Below are positions 1 through 8,649 of a stretch of DNA of 59,632 nt, in pieces. The position numbers were made by a program, and so were the translations under genes. The stretch's first letter is position 1. The number at the start of each line of letters is the position of its first letter. This DNA comes from Megasphaera cerevisiae DSM 20462 (lineage in GTDB: Bacteria > Bacillota > Negativicutes > Veillonellales > Megasphaeraceae), in NCBI RefSeq assembly GCF_001045675.1, contig NZ_LEKT01000015.1, positions 1-59,632 of the forward strand. Direction: 5' to 3'. Below the pieces are notes generated by a model that was not told the origin of the DNA, ran no database searches, and worked only from the letters and a program-made list of their open reading frames with translations.

Positions 1-1
1 C

Positions 2-178
2 AAGGGGTTTACCGCTCCAGTCAGCCGCACTTTCCGTGGGACGATGAGACGAGTCATGCGGAAGATTCCCTTTCAAACGCATGTAGGGATTCATCACGGA
101 CGCATTTGCAATAATGGCCCGTCCAGCAGTGCCATAGGGAAGTTAGCTAACAGTTTCTCAACGCCTGCATTTTTATAA
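2..178 (+). other. Open frame without a start, possible 3' end of an upstream gene
   Basis: One frame is open from the window edge to a TAA at 176-178, which is 58 codons. The translation is rich in Arg, His and Ser and I do not recognise it. It could be the C-terminus of a gene cut by the window edge, or chance. The only support is the absence of stops and the intergenic character of what follows. No function is proposed. Confidence 0.25.
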
Positions 179-263
179 AAAAACGATGTCGATGAGGCTA
201 GCTATTATCTAGGTCAATACATTCACCGAGAACTTCTTGACACATACCGTCTTTTGCCTTCCA

Positions 264-293
264 TTGACAAATAGATAAAATCTTACGTATAAT
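264..293 (+). promoter_or_regulatory. Strong sigma-70-type promoter for the 6S-like RNA
   Basis: TTGACA at 264-269 and TATAAT at 288-293 are both perfect consensus boxes, separated by 18 nt. The predicted start is near 300, which matches the first base of the closing stem of the RNA that follows. Confidence 0.8.
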
Positions 294-299
294 AAGACG

Positions 300-525
300 A
301 CATGTGCTGTGGTTGAAAGTCGATGCCAGTCGCAGGCAAAGCGATCCACGTAAGGGACTCAAAGCAGTTCTGATCATAGTGCGGCCTAGAAGTAAGTCCT
401 GCCGCAAAAAGCGAGAGGAGCAGTAGTGGGGGATAGATATCCATGAGCGAACCTTCCAGCAGGCGAGTGTGGGGGTAAAAACCAGGTCAGACATGTCAAA
501 AGCTGTGCCACGGCACAGCTTTTTT
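300..525 (+). ncRNA. ssrS: Structured non-coding RNA, probably 6S RNA
   Basis: The unit has a consensus promoter, about 197 nt of non-coding transcript and an intrinsic terminator. The 5' end (ACATGT at 300-305, TGGTT at 310-314) can pair with the 3' end (AACCA at 480-484, ACATGT at 491-496), closing one long rod. An apical hairpin is formed by GCGGC and GCCGC around 383-407. A small TCGC/GCGA hairpin lies on the 5' side of the presumed central bubble. Length and rod shape fit 6S RNA, which binds the housekeeping RNA polymerase. I find no SRP GGAAG tetraloop motif and no tmRNA or RNase P core. The existence of an RNA is well supported; the family name is an inference from shape. Confidence 0.5.
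498..525 (+). terminator. Intrinsic terminator of the 6S-like RNA
   Basis: A 12-bp perfect stem (AAAAGCTGTGCC with its complement) and a 2-nt loop run directly into a T-run at 520-525. Confidence 0.85.
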
Positions 526-550
526 GACACGACGCAGCAGTAGGTTTTGT

Positions 551-579
551 TTGACGTTTTTCAGCCTATATAGTAAAAT
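551..579 (+). promoter_or_regulatory. Promoter for the thioesterase/acyl-CoA dehydrogenase genes
   Basis: TTGACG at 551-556 and TAAAAT at 574-579 have a 17-nt spacer. The first ATG of the downstream gene is at 625. Confidence 0.6.
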
Positions 580-624
580 GTAAGGGTATTTATATTCGGA
601 AGCTTAAAGGAGTAGATACAGTCC

Positions 625-1062
625 ATGAAAATGAATGTAGAGACCGTAGATAATGCAGTACAAAAAAATCCTTTTGACAATTATATGGGGTTTCGTGTAC
701 TGAAGGCCGATGAACAAAGTACAATCCTTGTCTTTCAGAACGAAGGCACTTCTTGGGATAATCCGAATGGGACAATGTACGGCGGCGTTTTGTATTCCAT
801 GGCTGATTCAACAATGGAAACTGCTTGTGCAGTTTGTGGAAAGGCTGTTCTCACCTTGGATTTATCTATGAATTATCTGCGACCGGCATTCTCAGATACA
901 ACAATTCGTGCTGAAGCAAAAGTCATTCATAATGGACATACAACGATGGTGGCGTTATGTGACTTTTATGATAATAAAGACAGATATCTGGCTCACGGCA
1001 AGGGTACTTTTTTCGTGACCGGGCCGTATCGGTTCGGTGATGGAGATGACAATGAATACTGA
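625..1062 (+). CDS. PaaI-like hotdog-fold thioesterase (first copy)
   Basis: A 145-residue single hotdog domain, probably hydrolysing an acyl-CoA in the cytoplasm. The family signature, Gly-Gly followed by an Asp on the long hotdog helix, is seen as Y52-G53-G54 and D61. The His that usually precedes the two glycines is replaced by Tyr. The start at 625 follows AAGGAG at 607-612. The 3' end overlaps the next gene, a second diverged hotdog protein, so the two are translationally coupled. An acyl-CoA dehydrogenase follows, which suggests a role in fatty-acyl or branched-acyl-CoA turnover. The substrate cannot be read from the sequence. Confidence 0.75.
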   Translation: MKMNVETVDNAVQKNPFDNYMGFRVLKADEQSTILVFQNEGTSWDNPNGTMYGGVLYSMADSTMETACAVCGKAVLTLDLSMNYLRPAFSDTTIRAEAKVIHNGHTTMVALCDFYDNKDRYLAHGKGTFFVTGPYRFGDGDDNEY

Positions 1063-1501
1063 ACGACACGCAGAAGCAAATAAGGAAGCTCTCAGAAATA
1101 GGCTTCAAAATATTTATGTAGGCGTGTACAAGAATACGCCTTACTTTAAAAACCTTCCTTGTGAGATCGAAGATATCGATGAAGGATGGGTTCGTTTAAG
1201 ATTTGCAATCAAACCCCATTTGTGTAATTACCGGGGAATTGCTTCCGGTGGAGTGCTGGCTGCCTTTTGCGATACTTTGATGGGAATGGCGAGCCGGACG
1301 CTGGGATACCGGGTTACGACGCTGGAGATCAACATGAATTATATCCGGCGAATTGAACAAGATCACTATCTGACAGGAATCGGTCAGGTCGTCCATCAGG
1401 GAGGAAAGACAATTGTTGTCGAATGTGAATGTTTTGATGAATCAGGATGTATCGTTGTAAAAGGGCGGTCATCTTTTTATGTTTTAGGGAAGCTTGATTG
1501 A
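1052..1501 (+). CDS. PaaI-like hotdog-fold thioesterase (second copy)
   Basis: 149 residues in a single hotdog domain. The conserved turn reads S65-G66-G67 with D74 downstream, so the usual His is again missing but by a different replacement than in the neighbour. I chose the ATG at 1052 because GGAG lies at 1042-1045. ATGs at 1040 and 1046 and a GTG at 1037 are possible but fit the ribosome binding site worse. The start lies inside the end of the previous gene. The two copies differ strongly in sequence, which argues for an old duplication and perhaps a heteromeric enzyme. The acyl substrate is unknown. Confidence 0.72.
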   Translation: MNTERHAEANKEALRNRLQNIYVGVYKNTPYFKNLPCEIEDIDEGWVRLRFAIKPHLCNYRGIASGGVLAAFCDTLMGMASRTLGYRVTTLEINMNYIRRIEQDHYLTGIGQVVHQGGKTIVVECECFDESGCIVVKGRSSFYVLGKLD

Positions 1502-1542
1502 CAGGCAGTTTATGATTTAATACGGAAGGTTGGTTAGTAGAG

Positions 1543-2682
1543 ATGGACTTTGCTTATAACGACGAACAGCAGGAAATTATTAAGGTCGTTCGCGATTTAG
1601 TGGAAAAAGAAATTATTCCTTATGCGTCTGAAATGGATGAAAAGGGAAAACTTCATGACGGTTTGCTTGAAAAATTGGCGGCGCAGGGGCTTCTCGGTGT
1701 AGCTATTCCGGAAGAATACGGCGGAGCCGGGCTGGATGCTGCTACAATTGCGGCTATTTATGAAGAATTAGGAAAGGGTTGTGCCGGTGTGGCTACCACT
1801 GTAGCCGCAAATGCACTGGCATCGTATCCTGTGATTATCGCCGGCAATGATGATCAGAAAACAAGATATTTTGATATTATAAATCAGGATAAGCTGGCTG
1901 CCTTTGCGTTGACGGAACCCGGAACTGGTTCAGATGCCGGTTCCGTATCTACCCGAGCTCAAAAAACGGAAGATGGCAAGGGCTATGTCTTAAACGGTAC
2001 TAAATGTTTTATCACAAACGGTGCACTTGCAGAAGTGTTCGTTGTGTTTGCCAATGCCCGTAAATCCGGGGGGGTTCGCGGCTTGACGGCTTTTATTGTT
2101 CGTAAAGGTGCGCAAGGTTTTACAATAGGCAAAGAAGAAAACAAAATGGGAATTCGAGCTTCTAATACGACGGAGCTTGTTTTCCAGGATTGCTATGTAC
2201 CGATGGAAAATCGTCTTGGGCGTGAAGGCCAGGGCTTCCGTATTGCCATGAATACTCTTGATGCTGCCCGTCCCTTTGTAGGGGCCGTGTCAGTGGGCAT
2301 TGCTGAAGCTGCGTTTCGGGCCTGCTGCGAATATGCCAAGGTACGGGTTCAGTTTGGTAAACCCATCGCTTCTTTCGAAATGGTCCAGGGAATGATTGCT
2401 GATATGGCAATGCAGATCGAAGGTGCTCGTCTTTTAGTGCAGCGGGCTTGCTGGATGAAAGATCAGGGCATGGAATTCAGCCGGGAAGCCGCTATTGCAA
2501 AGTGCAATGCGTCTGATGTGGCAATGAATGTCACGGTCAATGCCGTTCAGGTTATGGGCGGATATGGGTATATCAAAGAATATCCCGTCGAAAAATATAT
2601 GCGTGATGCTAAAATTATGCAGATTTATGAAGGGACGAATCAAATTCAGCGATTGGTTATTGCAAATAAGACATTATACTGA
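1543..2682 (+). CDS. Acyl-CoA dehydrogenase, short-chain/butyryl type
   Basis: 379 residues, the usual length for the FAD-dependent family that introduces the alpha-beta double bond into acyl-CoA. The FAD-binding middle domain is marked by FALTEPGTGSDAG and by MGIRAS. The C-terminal helical domain carries GGYGYIKEYPVEKYMRD and the catalytic base is E363 in IYEGTNQIQ. That position is the one used by short-chain and butyryl-CoA dehydrogenases. A weak GGAAGG lies at 1524-1529. No electron-transfer flavoprotein genes are adjacent, so this is probably a paralogue outside a main butyrate operon. Family assignment is firm; chain length is inferred. Confidence 0.9.
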   Translation: MDFAYNDEQQEIIKVVRDLVEKEIIPYASEMDEKGKLHDGLLEKLAAQGLLGVAIPEEYGGAGLDAATIAAIYEELGKGCAGVATTVAANALASYPVIIAGNDDQKTRYFDIINQDKLAAFALTEPGTGSDAGSVSTRAQKTEDGKGYVLNGTKCFITNGALAEVFVVFANARKSGGVRGLTAFIVRKGAQGFTIGKEENKMGIRASNTTELVFQDCYVPMENRLGREGQGFRIAMNTLDAARPFVGAVSVGIAEAAFRACCEYAKVRVQFGKPIASFEMVQGMIADMAMQIEGARLLVQRACWMKDQGMEFSREAAIAKCNASDVAMNVTVNAVQVMGGYGYIKEYPVEKYMRDAKIMQIYEGTNQIQRLVIANKTLY

Positions 2683-2720
2683 TACAATATATGTGAAACT
2701 TTTTTTGCAACAGAATAGAG

Positions 2721-2726
2721 TATAAT
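2721..2726 (+). promoter_or_regulatory. Probable -10 box of the pheST leader
   Basis: TATAAT lies about 12 nt upstream of the T-box leader. No good -35 box is visible at the expected distance. Confidence 0.45.
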
Positions 2727-2736
2727 GATGATGAAA

Positions 2737-2940
2737 AAGAGAGTACAAAACCTTTTTCCGGATACAGGGAGCATGAGCCGCCGATTGAGAGCCATGCACC
2801 GGCAGTCTTGTGCGTTCACTTTGGAGTTTTTTGCTGAATAGTAGGCAGAACGGGGGTTCCCGTTACAGGACATACGAGATATAATTAGGGTGGTACCGCG
2901 AAGTCAGACTTTCGCCCCTTCAGGGGCGGGAGTCTATTTT
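2737..2940 (+). promoter_or_regulatory. T-box leader of pheST
   Basis: The T-box core AGGGTGGTACCGCG is at 2887-2900. It is followed by a GC-rich terminator stem (about 2906-2936, GACT...AGTC with gcccct/aggggc) and a T-run. Binding of uncharged tRNA-Phe would favour the antiterminator and raise synthetase expression. A TTC followed by A at 2815-2817 is a candidate Phe specifier, though I could not fix Stem I with certainty. Gene context (pheS, pheT) supports Phe specificity. Confidence 0.9.
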
Positions 2941-2968
2941 TATTTTGAACCAGAGGAGGAATACATTC

Positions 2969-3994
2969 ATGATCAGTGATAAGATTGAGGCAATTAAATC
3001 AGCAGTGGATGAACAAATTGCGAAGAGTGAAGCGATCCAGGATGTGCAGGATATTCGTGTGAAGTATTTAGGGAAAAAAGGCGAATTGACATCTATTATG
3101 AAGGAATTGAAGAGTCTTTCCAAGGAAGATCGCCCTAAAGTAGGACAGCTTGTCAATACGGCTAGAGGTATTATTGAAGATCACCTGAAACGTAAAATGG
3201 AAGACTTGAAAGAATGCGCGCTGGAAAATAAAATCCAATCTGAAAAAATCGATATTACACTGCCGGGCAGAAAACCTGTTATGGGGCATGAACATCCGTT
3301 GCATCTGACAAGACGGCTGATGGAGCAATCCTTCTTGAATATGGGCTTTTCTATCGTAGAAGGTCCGGATATCGAATCAGATTATTATAATTTTCAATGT
3401 TTAAATTTGCCTGAAGATCATCCGGCCAGAGACATGCAGGATTCCATGTACGTGACAGATAATATTTTGCTGCGTACGCATACATCGCCTCTAGAAGCGC
3501 GTACGCTACAGTCGCATAAACCGAATGAACCGTTTAAAATTATCGCGCCTGGCAAGGTATATCGCTGCGATTATGATGCTACTCATTCCCCTATATTTCA
3601 TCAGATGGAAGGGATGATTGTTGATAAGGGAATCCGGTTTTCTGATTTGAAGGGAATGCTGGAAGATTTCCTGCAGGATATTTTCGGGACGCAGACCAAG
3701 GTGCGTTTTCGTGCCAGCTATTTTCCTTTTACGGAACCGAGTGCCGAAGTCGATATTTCCTGTGTCATGTGCGGCGGTAAAGGCTGCCGTGTGTGCTCCC
3801 ATACGGGGTGGCTGGAAATTCTGGGCTGCGGCATGACAAATCCCAACGTTCTGCGTATCAATGGATACGATCCCAATGAAGTCAGTGCTTTTGCTTTTGG
3901 CATGGGGGTAGAACGTATTGCCATGTTGAAATACGGTATTGACGACTTGCGTTTGTTTTATGAAAATGATATGCGGTTCTTGAATCAGTTTTAG
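2969..3994 (+). CDS. pheS: Phenylalanyl-tRNA synthetase alpha subunit
   Basis: 341 residues. This is the catalytic subunit of the alpha2-beta2 class II synthetase that charges tRNA-Phe. The N-terminal coiled coil spans roughly residues 1-85. Motif 2 is seen in VYRCDYDATHSPIFHQMEG and motif 3 in GMGVERIAMLKYGIDDLR near the C-terminus. The ATG at 2969 is preceded by AGGAGG at 2953-2958; a TTG at 2945 in the same frame lies upstream of that site and is not the start. It is regulated by the upstream T-box and co-transcribed with pheT, 12 nt downstream. Confidence 0.97.
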   Translation: MISDKIEAIKSAVDEQIAKSEAIQDVQDIRVKYLGKKGELTSIMKELKSLSKEDRPKVGQLVNTARGIIEDHLKRKMEDLKECALENKIQSEKIDITLPGRKPVMGHEHPLHLTRRLMEQSFLNMGFSIVEGPDIESDYYNFQCLNLPEDHPARDMQDSMYVTDNILLRTHTSPLEARTLQSHKPNEPFKIIAPGKVYRCDYDATHSPIFHQMEGMIVDKGIRFSDLKGMLEDFLQDIFGTQTKVRFRASYFPFTEPSAEVDISCVMCGGKGCRVCSHTGWLEILGCGMTNPNVLRINGYDPNEVSAFAFGMGVERIAMLKYGIDDLRLFYENDMRFLNQF

Positions 3995-4006
3995 GAGGTA
4001 CGGATC

Positions 4007-6433
4007 ATGAAAAGTTCTTTATTATGGATGCAGGAGTATGTAGATGTAGATATGACGCAGGACCTGCAGAAATTTGCTGATACGTTGACAACCGCCGGTA
4101 TTCCTGTGGAACAGGTGGAATATTGGGGTGATGAAATAAAGAAGGTATATACCGGCAAAATTTTGAGCATTGCCAAGCATCCAGATGCGGATCATTTGGT
4201 GATTTGCCAGCTGGATATGGGCGACCATGAACTACAAATCGTTACGGGTGCTTCTAATGTGCGGGAAAACCAAATTGTTCCCGTGGCTGTTCATGGAGCG
4301 CACCTGCCGGGAGGCGTAAAAATCAAGAAATCAAAGCTTCGCGGCGTGGCATCTGACGGCATGCTCTGCTCTGCCCATGAACTGGGGTTTGATGATAGTG
4401 TTCTGCTGCCGGAGGAACGCAATGGCATATGGATTCTTCCCGGCAATACTCCTGTCGGCGTAGATGCCGTTGACTATCTTGAGCTCAGGGATGTCGTATA
4501 TGAATATGAACTCACGCCGAATCGGGCTGACTGCTTCAGCATGGTCGGACTGAGCCGTGAATTTGCTGTATTGAGCGGTCGGCAGGCGGCATATCCGGAT
4601 ATTACGGTTGATGAATGCGAACAATCCATCAGCGGTAACGTGAAAATTTCCATTGAGGATGAGGAATTGTGCAGCCGCTATACGGCACGGTTTTTATGCA
4701 ATGTGAAAGTTGGCAAATCACCGCTCTGGATGCAGCAGCGTCTGCGAAAGTCCGGCGTTCGTCCTATTAATAATGTCGTCGACGTGACGAATTATGTGAT
4801 GGTTGAACTGGGGATTCCGCTGCATGCCTACGATTATGACAAAGTGGCAGATCATCATCTTATTGCCCGGCGTGCCCGGCGTGGTGAAAAGATTAAGACG
4901 CTGGATGGCACGGACCGGCAATTGACGGAACAGATGCTGGTTATTGCGGATGCGGAAAAGGTTTGCTGTGTTGCCGGCGTTATGGGTGGATTTACTTCGG
5001 AAGTAACGGAGAAAACGAAAACGGTTATTTTGGAATGCGCCTCTTTCAAGGGGTCTAGTATCCGCAGAACTGGGCGGGCACTAGGCTTGCGTTCGGAAGC
5101 TTCTGCTCGTTTTGAACGGGGTCTTGATGCGGAAAGCTGCATTCATTCACTGGATCGCTGTGCCCAGCTTTTGCAGCAAATGGGAGCTTGTGATGTAGCA
5201 CAAGGGATTGTGGATGTGTATCCGCGGCCGCAAAAAACAACGAAAATTTCTTTTACGAGCCGGCAGATCAACGCGTTCCTCGGTACCGATATTTCAGAAG
5301 AACAAATGATTTCCATTTTGAAAACGCTTCGCTTTGGCATTGAACAAAAAGGAGATGCGATTACGGCAATTGTGCCGTCTTATCGTGGCGACTGCACAGA
5401 AATGCCGGATATTGCAGAAGAAGTTGCCCGCATTTTTGGCTATGAACATATTCCTTCTACCCATCCCTGGAGCAATATTACTAAGGGAGAGGAGGGCTAT
5501 CATCATGCCGTCAGTGAAAAAATTTCGTCTGTTTTGAGCAGCAGTGGACTGAATGAAACCGTTACCTTTAGCTTTATGAATACGGATTCACTGAAAAAAA
5601 TGCTGTTTCAGGACGGTGATGCCGTTTATGCGGCGGTGCCGATTTTAAATCCGATTACGGAGGAATTTCCCCTTATGCGGACGACGCTGCTGACATCTCT
5701 TATGGATGTCCTGGCTCGGAATCAGGCGGTAAAAAATCCCTCTGTAGCTATTTATGAAATAGCGCCGGTCTACAGACCCAAGGCCCTTCCAGTTACGGAA
5801 CTGCCCGAAGAAGAACTTTGTGTTGCCGGACTGTTATACGGTCAGCGTACTGAGGCACAGTGGCCGGATAAAGCAGAAAATTACGACTTTTATGATATCA
5901 AGGGAATGGTAGAAGCCGTATTGAAAGGCTTGGGAATTCAGGCTGACCTGCAGGCTTCTGCGTGGGCGCCGCTGCATCCCGGCAAGGCGGCGGCCTTTGT
6001 CAAAGATAATAATGTTTTATGCCATTTTGGGGAGCTTCATCCGAAAGCTGTTGATAATTACGATGTTGTTGGCCCGGTATATGTGTTTGAGATGCACTTA
6101 AATGCTGTTTTGCCGTTAGTTAATTTTCTTCCGGATTATCATAAGGTGGCTAAATTTCCGGCAATCAGCCGTGATCTGGCGTTCTTGGCACCTGTCCAAA
6201 CCGATAACGCCGATATTATTTCTGTTATACAGAAAGATGGCGGACCTTATCTGGAAGCGGTTCATCTTTTTGATATGTATCAAGGAAAACAAGTTCCTAA
6301 GGGTTTTAAAAGCCTGGCGTATTCCTTGGTGTTTCGTTCATCAGAGGGAACTCTGACTGAAGCGGATATTCAGAAGTCCATTGATGCTGTTATTGCAGAA
6401 TTACAGACAACATTGAATTGCAATCTGAGATAA
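4007..6433 (+). CDS. pheT: Phenylalanyl-tRNA synthetase beta subunit
   Basis: 808 residues, close to the family norm. Domains in order: an EMAP/tRNA-binding domain near residues 40-150 (GKILSIAKHPDADHL), the B3/B4 editing domain, the B5 domain, a catalytic-like core, and the C-terminal ferredoxin-fold anticodon-binding domain (FPAISRDLAFL onward). The editing domain clears mischarged Tyr-tRNA-Phe. The start follows GGAGG immediately after pheS. The two-gene operon ends in a terminator at 6451-6482. Confidence 0.97.
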   Translation: MKSSLLWMQEYVDVDMTQDLQKFADTLTTAGIPVEQVEYWGDEIKKVYTGKILSIAKHPDADHLVICQLDMGDHELQIVTGASNVRENQIVPVAVHGAHLPGGVKIKKSKLRGVASDGMLCSAHELGFDDSVLLPEERNGIWILPGNTPVGVDAVDYLELRDVVYEYELTPNRADCFSMVGLSREFAVLSGRQAAYPDITVDECEQSISGNVKISIEDEELCSRYTARFLCNVKVGKSPLWMQQRLRKSGVRPINNVVDVTNYVMVELGIPLHAYDYDKVADHHLIARRARRGEKIKTLDGTDRQLTEQMLVIADAEKVCCVAGVMGGFTSEVTEKTKTVILECASFKGSSIRRTGRALGLRSEASARFERGLDAESCIHSLDRCAQLLQQMGACDVAQGIVDVYPRPQKTTKISFTSRQINAFLGTDISEEQMISILKTLRFGIEQKGDAITAIVPSYRGDCTEMPDIAEEVARIFGYEHIPSTHPWSNITKGEEGYHHAVSEKISSVLSSSGLNETVTFSFMNTDSLKKMLFQDGDAVYAAVPILNPITEEFPLMRTTLLTSLMDVLARNQAVKNPSVAIYEIAPVYRPKALPVTELPEEELCVAGLLYGQRTEAQWPDKAENYDFYDIKGMVEAVLKGLGIQADLQASAWAPLHPGKAAAFVKDNNVLCHFGELHPKAVDNYDVVGPVYVFEMHLNAVLPLVNFLPDYHKVAKFPAISRDLAFLAPVQTDNADIISVIQKDGGPYLEAVHLFDMYQGKQVPKGFKSLAYSLVFRSSEGTLTEADIQKSIDAVIAELQTTLNCNLR

Positions 6434-6450
6434 GATAATAATTAAACAGA

Positions 6451-6482
6451 AAAAACGACTTCTAAAGAGGTCGTTTTTTTTT
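6451..6482 (+). terminator. Intrinsic terminator after pheT
   Basis: ACGACTTCT and AGAGGTCGT form a stem with a 2-nt loop, flanked by an A-run and followed by eight or more T. Confidence 0.85.
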
Positions 6483-6554
6483 AGCAAATGCCAGTGCGTC
6501 TCTTTTTATTTGGTGCGGGCCTAAAGTTTGTAAATGGAGAAGTGCATCTTTTTA

Positions 6555-6583
6555 TTGTAAAATATGTAAATTTATGATATGAT
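6555..6583 (+). promoter_or_regulatory. Promoter of tig-clpP-clpX
   Basis: TTGTAA at 6555-6560 and TATGAT at 6578-6583 are spaced 17 nt apart, about 66 nt upstream of the trigger factor ATG. No CtsR or CIRCE operator is seen near it. Confidence 0.6.
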
Positions 6584-6649
6584 GTAGGGCGTAATATGGT
6601 ATTTTAGAGATAATTTAGGGTTTATACCCATAAGGAGGACATACTTAGA

Positions 6650-8008
6650 ATGAATGTAACTGTTAACGAAGTAGACCAGCATAAAATAACCCTGCACATC
6701 GAAGTACCGGTCAAGGAAGCGTCTAAAGCTTCTGCCGCTGCTTGCAAAAATCTTGCAGGACGCGTAAATATCCCGGGCTTCCGCAAAGGTAAGGCTCCGC
6801 GTATGGTGCTGGAAAGCTTCTTGGGCAAAGATGCTGTCAAACAGGAAGTTTTTGAAGCAATTGCTAATAAAGCATACAGTGATGCATTGAAAGAAAAAGA
6901 CATTATCCCTGTCGCCGATCCAGATATTAAAGTAATCAGTGATGAAAAGGGCAAGGACGTTGTGTTTGAAGCAACGGTCATTAAAAAGCCGAAAGTAAAA
7001 TTAGGCGAATATAAAGGCATCAAACTTGCTAAAGATGTTATTTCCGTAACTGATGAAGATGTATCAAAGGAATTGGCAAATCTTCAAAAACAGCATTCCA
7101 AACTCGTTATTGCGCCGGAAGGCACCGAAATTGCTAAGGATGATTTTGCGGTCATTGATTTTAACGGCAGTGTGGAGGGCGTTCCTTTTGAGGGCGGCGA
7201 GGGAAAATCCTATCCCCTTCAGATAGGATCAGGCAGCTTTATTCCGGGATTTGAAGACCAGATTATCGGTTGCAAGGCCGGGGATGAAAAAGATGTAAAA
7301 GTTACCTTCCCGGAAGATTATTTTGAAAAGAAGCTGGCTGGTAAAGAAGCTGTTTTTGCCGTTAAAATTAATGACGTAAAACGCAGTGAATTACCAGCAA
7401 TTAATGACGAATTTGCCAAGGAAGCTGGAAAATTCGATACGATTGACGAATTAAAGGCTGATATCCGCAAGCGTCTGGAATCTAAAGCATCTTTCCAGGC
7501 TTTGGAAAAATTCAATTCCGAAGTACTGAAAACGGCTGTTAATGCTGCTGAAGTTGACATTCCGCAGATTATGGTCGATGATAAAATTGATCAGATGATT
7601 GAAGAACTTTCTATGAAATTGGAAACGCAGCGCATGAATCTTGACGATTATCTCAAGTATATGCATCAGGATATGGATAAGTTGAAGGAACAGTACATCG
7701 AACCTGCAAAGGAAAATGTTAAAATGGATCTTGTTCTGGAAGCTATTGCCAAAGCAGAAAATATTGAAGTTAAAGATATTGATCTTCAGGCAGAAATCAT
7801 TACAATGGCACAGAACTTTGGTGCCGATCCCAAAGAAGTGTATAAGATTATTTTGAAAGAACATCGCGTTCCGATGTTGGTTCAGTCTGTTGGCCGCAAA
7901 AAAGCTGCAAGCTTTATCTTGAAAAATGCTGTCAATACAAATGAAGATACGAAGGGTGAAGAACCCAACGTTGAACAGGTAAAGGCTGAAGACAAACCGG
8001 AAGCGTAA
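6650..8008 (+). CDS. tig: Trigger factor, ribosome-associated chaperone
   Basis: 452 residues, slightly longer than average because of an acidic C-terminal tail. The N-terminal ribosome-docking signature GFRKGKAP is at 43-50. The FKBP-type prolyl isomerase domain lies near residues 160-245 ([16 protein letters not shown]...[12 protein letters not shown]), and the long helical arms follow. It binds nascent chains at the exit tunnel. GGAGG precedes the ATG. It leads the clpP-clpX operon, the usual arrangement in Firmicutes and Proteobacteria. Confidence 0.97.
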   Translation: MNVTVNEVDQHKITLHIEVPVKEASKASAAACKNLAGRVNIPGFRKGKAPRMVLESFLGKDAVKQEVFEAIANKAYSDALKEKDIIPVADPDIKVISDEKGKDVVFEATVIKKPKVKLGEYKGIKLAKDVISVTDEDVSKELANLQKQHSKLVIAPEGTEIAKDDFAVIDFNGSVEGVPFEGGEGKSYPLQIGSGSFIPGFEDQIIGCKAGDEKDVKVTFPEDYFEKKLAGKEAVFAVKINDVKRSELPAINDEFAKEAGKFDTIDELKADIRKRLESKASFQALEKFNSEVLKTAVNAAEVDIPQIMVDDKIDQMIEELSMKLETQRMNLDDYLKYMHQDMDKLKEQYIEPAKENVKMDLVLEAIAKAENIEVKDIDLQAEIITMAQNFGADPKEVYKIILKEHRVPMLVQSVGRKKAASFILKNAVNTNEDTKGEEPNVEQVKAEDKPEA

Positions 8009-8025
8009 TCTCCGGAGGTGTTTAT

Positions 8026-8625
8026 ATGAGTATATATGTGCCTATGGTCGTTGAACAGACGACACAAGGTGAACGCAGCTATGATATTTATTCCCGTCTG
8101 CTCAAAGACCGTATCGTCTTTTTAGGCGGACCTATTGATGATACAACGGCCAATATTATTATTGCGCAGCTGTTATTTTTGGAAGCGGAAAACCCGGATA
8201 AGGATATCCATTTGTATATCAACAGCCCAGGCGGTGTTGTTACTGCCGGCATGGCTATTTATGATACGATGCAGTATATTAAGCCTGATGTATCGACAAT
8301 TTGTGTCGGCTCGGCGGCCAGCATGGCTTCGGTTTTGCTGACGGCAGGTGCCAAGGGAAAACGGTTTGCGCTGCCCCATTCGCAGGTAATGATTCACCAG
8401 CCTTTGGGAGGCGTTCAGGGGCAGGCCACGGAAATAGAAATTCATGCCAAAGAAATTTTGCGTATGCGTAAAGAGCTGAACGGACTGTTGTCCAAGCATA
8501 CGGGCCAGCCTATTGAAGTCATCCAGAAGGATACAGACCGGGATAATTTTATGACGGCCGAAGACGCAAAGGCGTACGGTCTTGTTGATGAAATCCTCGT
8601 CCGTCCTCATGAAGAAGCGAAATAA
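8026..8625 (+). CDS. clpP: ATP-dependent Clp protease proteolytic subunit
   Basis: 199 residues. The serine-protease triad is visible as S99 (in GSAASMAS), H124 (in MIHQPLGG) and D173. It forms the tetradecameric chamber that degrades substrates fed by ClpX. The start follows GGAGGTG, 17 nt after the tig stop. A short propeptide of a few residues is expected by homology. Conserved ClpX-docking surface residues are not individually verified. Confidence 0.97.
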   Translation: MSIYVPMVVEQTTQGERSYDIYSRLLKDRIVFLGGPIDDTTANIIIAQLLFLEAENPDKDIHLYINSPGGVVTAGMAIYDTMQYIKPDVSTICVGSAASMASVLLTAGAKGKRFALPHSQVMIHQPLGGVQGQATEIEIHAKEILRMRKELNGLLSKHTGQPIEVIQKDTDRDNFMTAEDAKAYGLVDEILVRPHEEAK

Positions 8626-8649
8626 CAGGCAGCACAGGAGGAAGACGCA

